6,479 bases of DNA from an uncultured Fusobacteriaceae bacterium (GTDB lineage: Bacteria > Fusobacteriota > Fusobacteriia > Fusobacteriales > Fusobacteriaceae): positions 1-6,479 of the forward strand of contig CAMTJB010000060.1 of the NCBI GenBank assembly GCA_947072715.1, written 5' to 3'. Position numbers and translations under genes: made by a program. Below are positions 5,943-6,479 of this stretch, one piece after another. The notes below the pieces were generated by a model. That model was not told where the DNA came from. It saw nothing but the letters and a program-made list of their open reading frames with translations, and searched no databases. The stretch's first letter is position 1. Every line of letters starts with the position of its first letter.

Positions 5943-6479
5943 ATGAAAAAGATATATTTTATTATTATGTCACTATTTTTATTTATGGGATGCTCGGTAA
6001 CAGTTATACGAACAAAAAATGAAGTTATTCAATCTTCCAATGTTTTAGCTGCTAGAGTTGATAAAATAGAAGGTAGAGAAATTTTTCTTGAATTAGAAAA
6101 TAAAACTAATAATATTGTTGAGGTAAAATTAAGGGAATCTACTTTAAATGATAGTGAAATTTTAGATATTAACAAAATGCAAATTAATGATTCAGAAAGA
6201 TCCAATAGTTATAACGACTATAATAATTATAATAACAATTATTATAGACGGAATAAAGATTTTAAAAAACATAGAGACGATTATTATTACTATAATCCTA
6301 TGCCAGTTATAGTTCAAGCAAGACCATTAATAGATGAGAAAATAAATGATATGATTCTTAATCCTGGAGAAAGAGTAACTATTAAAATTGGAAGTAGGAA
6401 TCTTAGGTTACCAATGAAAGTTATACTAAAGTATGCTATGAATGATAAAATAGGTTTTATTTCTGTTAATGTAGAGGGG
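5943..6479 (+). CDS. Putative lipoprotein, cut by the right window edge
   Basis: The reading frame is open for 179 codons to the last base with no stop, so the gene is partial at its 3' end. The start has AGGAGG (5930-5935) 7 nt before the ATG. Residues 1-16 form a lipoprotein signal peptide: Lys2-Lys3, a hydrophobic stretch, then LFMGC with the lipobox cysteine at 17. The -3 residue (Phe14) is not the usual Leu. Residues 37-65 and 133-178 look like beta-rich segments. Between them, residues 88-118 are a low-complexity linker rich in Asn, Tyr and charged residues (for example NDYNNYNNNYYRR). I do not recognise the family. The protein is expected to be lipid-anchored, in the inner or outer membrane, facing the periplasm or exterior. 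It is transcribed divergently from dinB. Confidence 0.8.
   Translation, partial: MKKIYFIIMSLFLFMGCSVTVIRTKNEVIQSSNVLAARVDKIEGREIFLELENKTNNIVEVKLRESTLNDSEILDINKMQINDSERSNSYNDYNNYNNNYYRRNKDFKKHRDDYYYYNPMPVIVQARPLIDEKINDMILNPGERVTIKIGSRNLRLPMKVILKYAMNDKIGFISVNVEG

Overview
This is a low-GC, densely coding bacterial window holding five complete protein genes, one gene cut by the right edge, and two structured non-coding stretches. Base composition, heavy AGA use for arginine, strong AGGAGG-type ribosome binding sites and the gene set suggest Fusobacteriota (Fusobacterium or Cetobacterium type). A low-GC Firmicute cannot be excluded from sequence alone. No rRNA, tRNA, CRISPR array or transposase gene is visible.

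Layout. Bases 1-232 hold a perfect consensus sigma-70 promoter (TTGACA, 17 bp, TATAAT at 44-72), about 110 nt of foldable transcript, and an intrinsic terminator (166-192). These precede the plus-strand gene 233-1744, a UPF0371/DUF1846 protein. As no other good promoter is visible before that gene, the leader is either a separate small RNA or an attenuator. After the gene come a (GAGTAA)3 run giving three in-frame stops, an inverted-repeat element of about 130 bp (1757-1886), and a strong bidirectional terminator (1901-1936) separating it from the convergent genes.

Four genes lie on the minus strand. In transcription order they are DNA polymerase IV (dinB, 5701-4658, GTG start), an M18 metallo-aminopeptidase (4598-3300), a YcdX-type PHP-domain metal-dependent phosphatase (3245-2502) and peptide methionine sulfoxide reductase A (msrA, 2483-1965). 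Gaps are 59, 54 and 18 nt with no clear internal terminator, so they may form one transcription unit. A consensus extended -10 (TGnTATAAT) sits upstream of dinB. The shared theme is loosely maintenance (lesion bypass, peptide turnover, phosphoester hydrolysis, repair of oxidised methionine), but the genes do not form a recognised pathway.

From 5702 to 5942 is a divergent AT-rich promoter region. From 5943 a plus-strand lipoprotein gene runs off the window. It encodes a signal peptide with a lipobox cysteine and an Asn/Tyr-rich linker, and I do not recognise its family.

I see no convincing new multi-gene system. The stretches most worth a second look are the leader RNA at 80-192 and the inverted-repeat element at 1757-1886.
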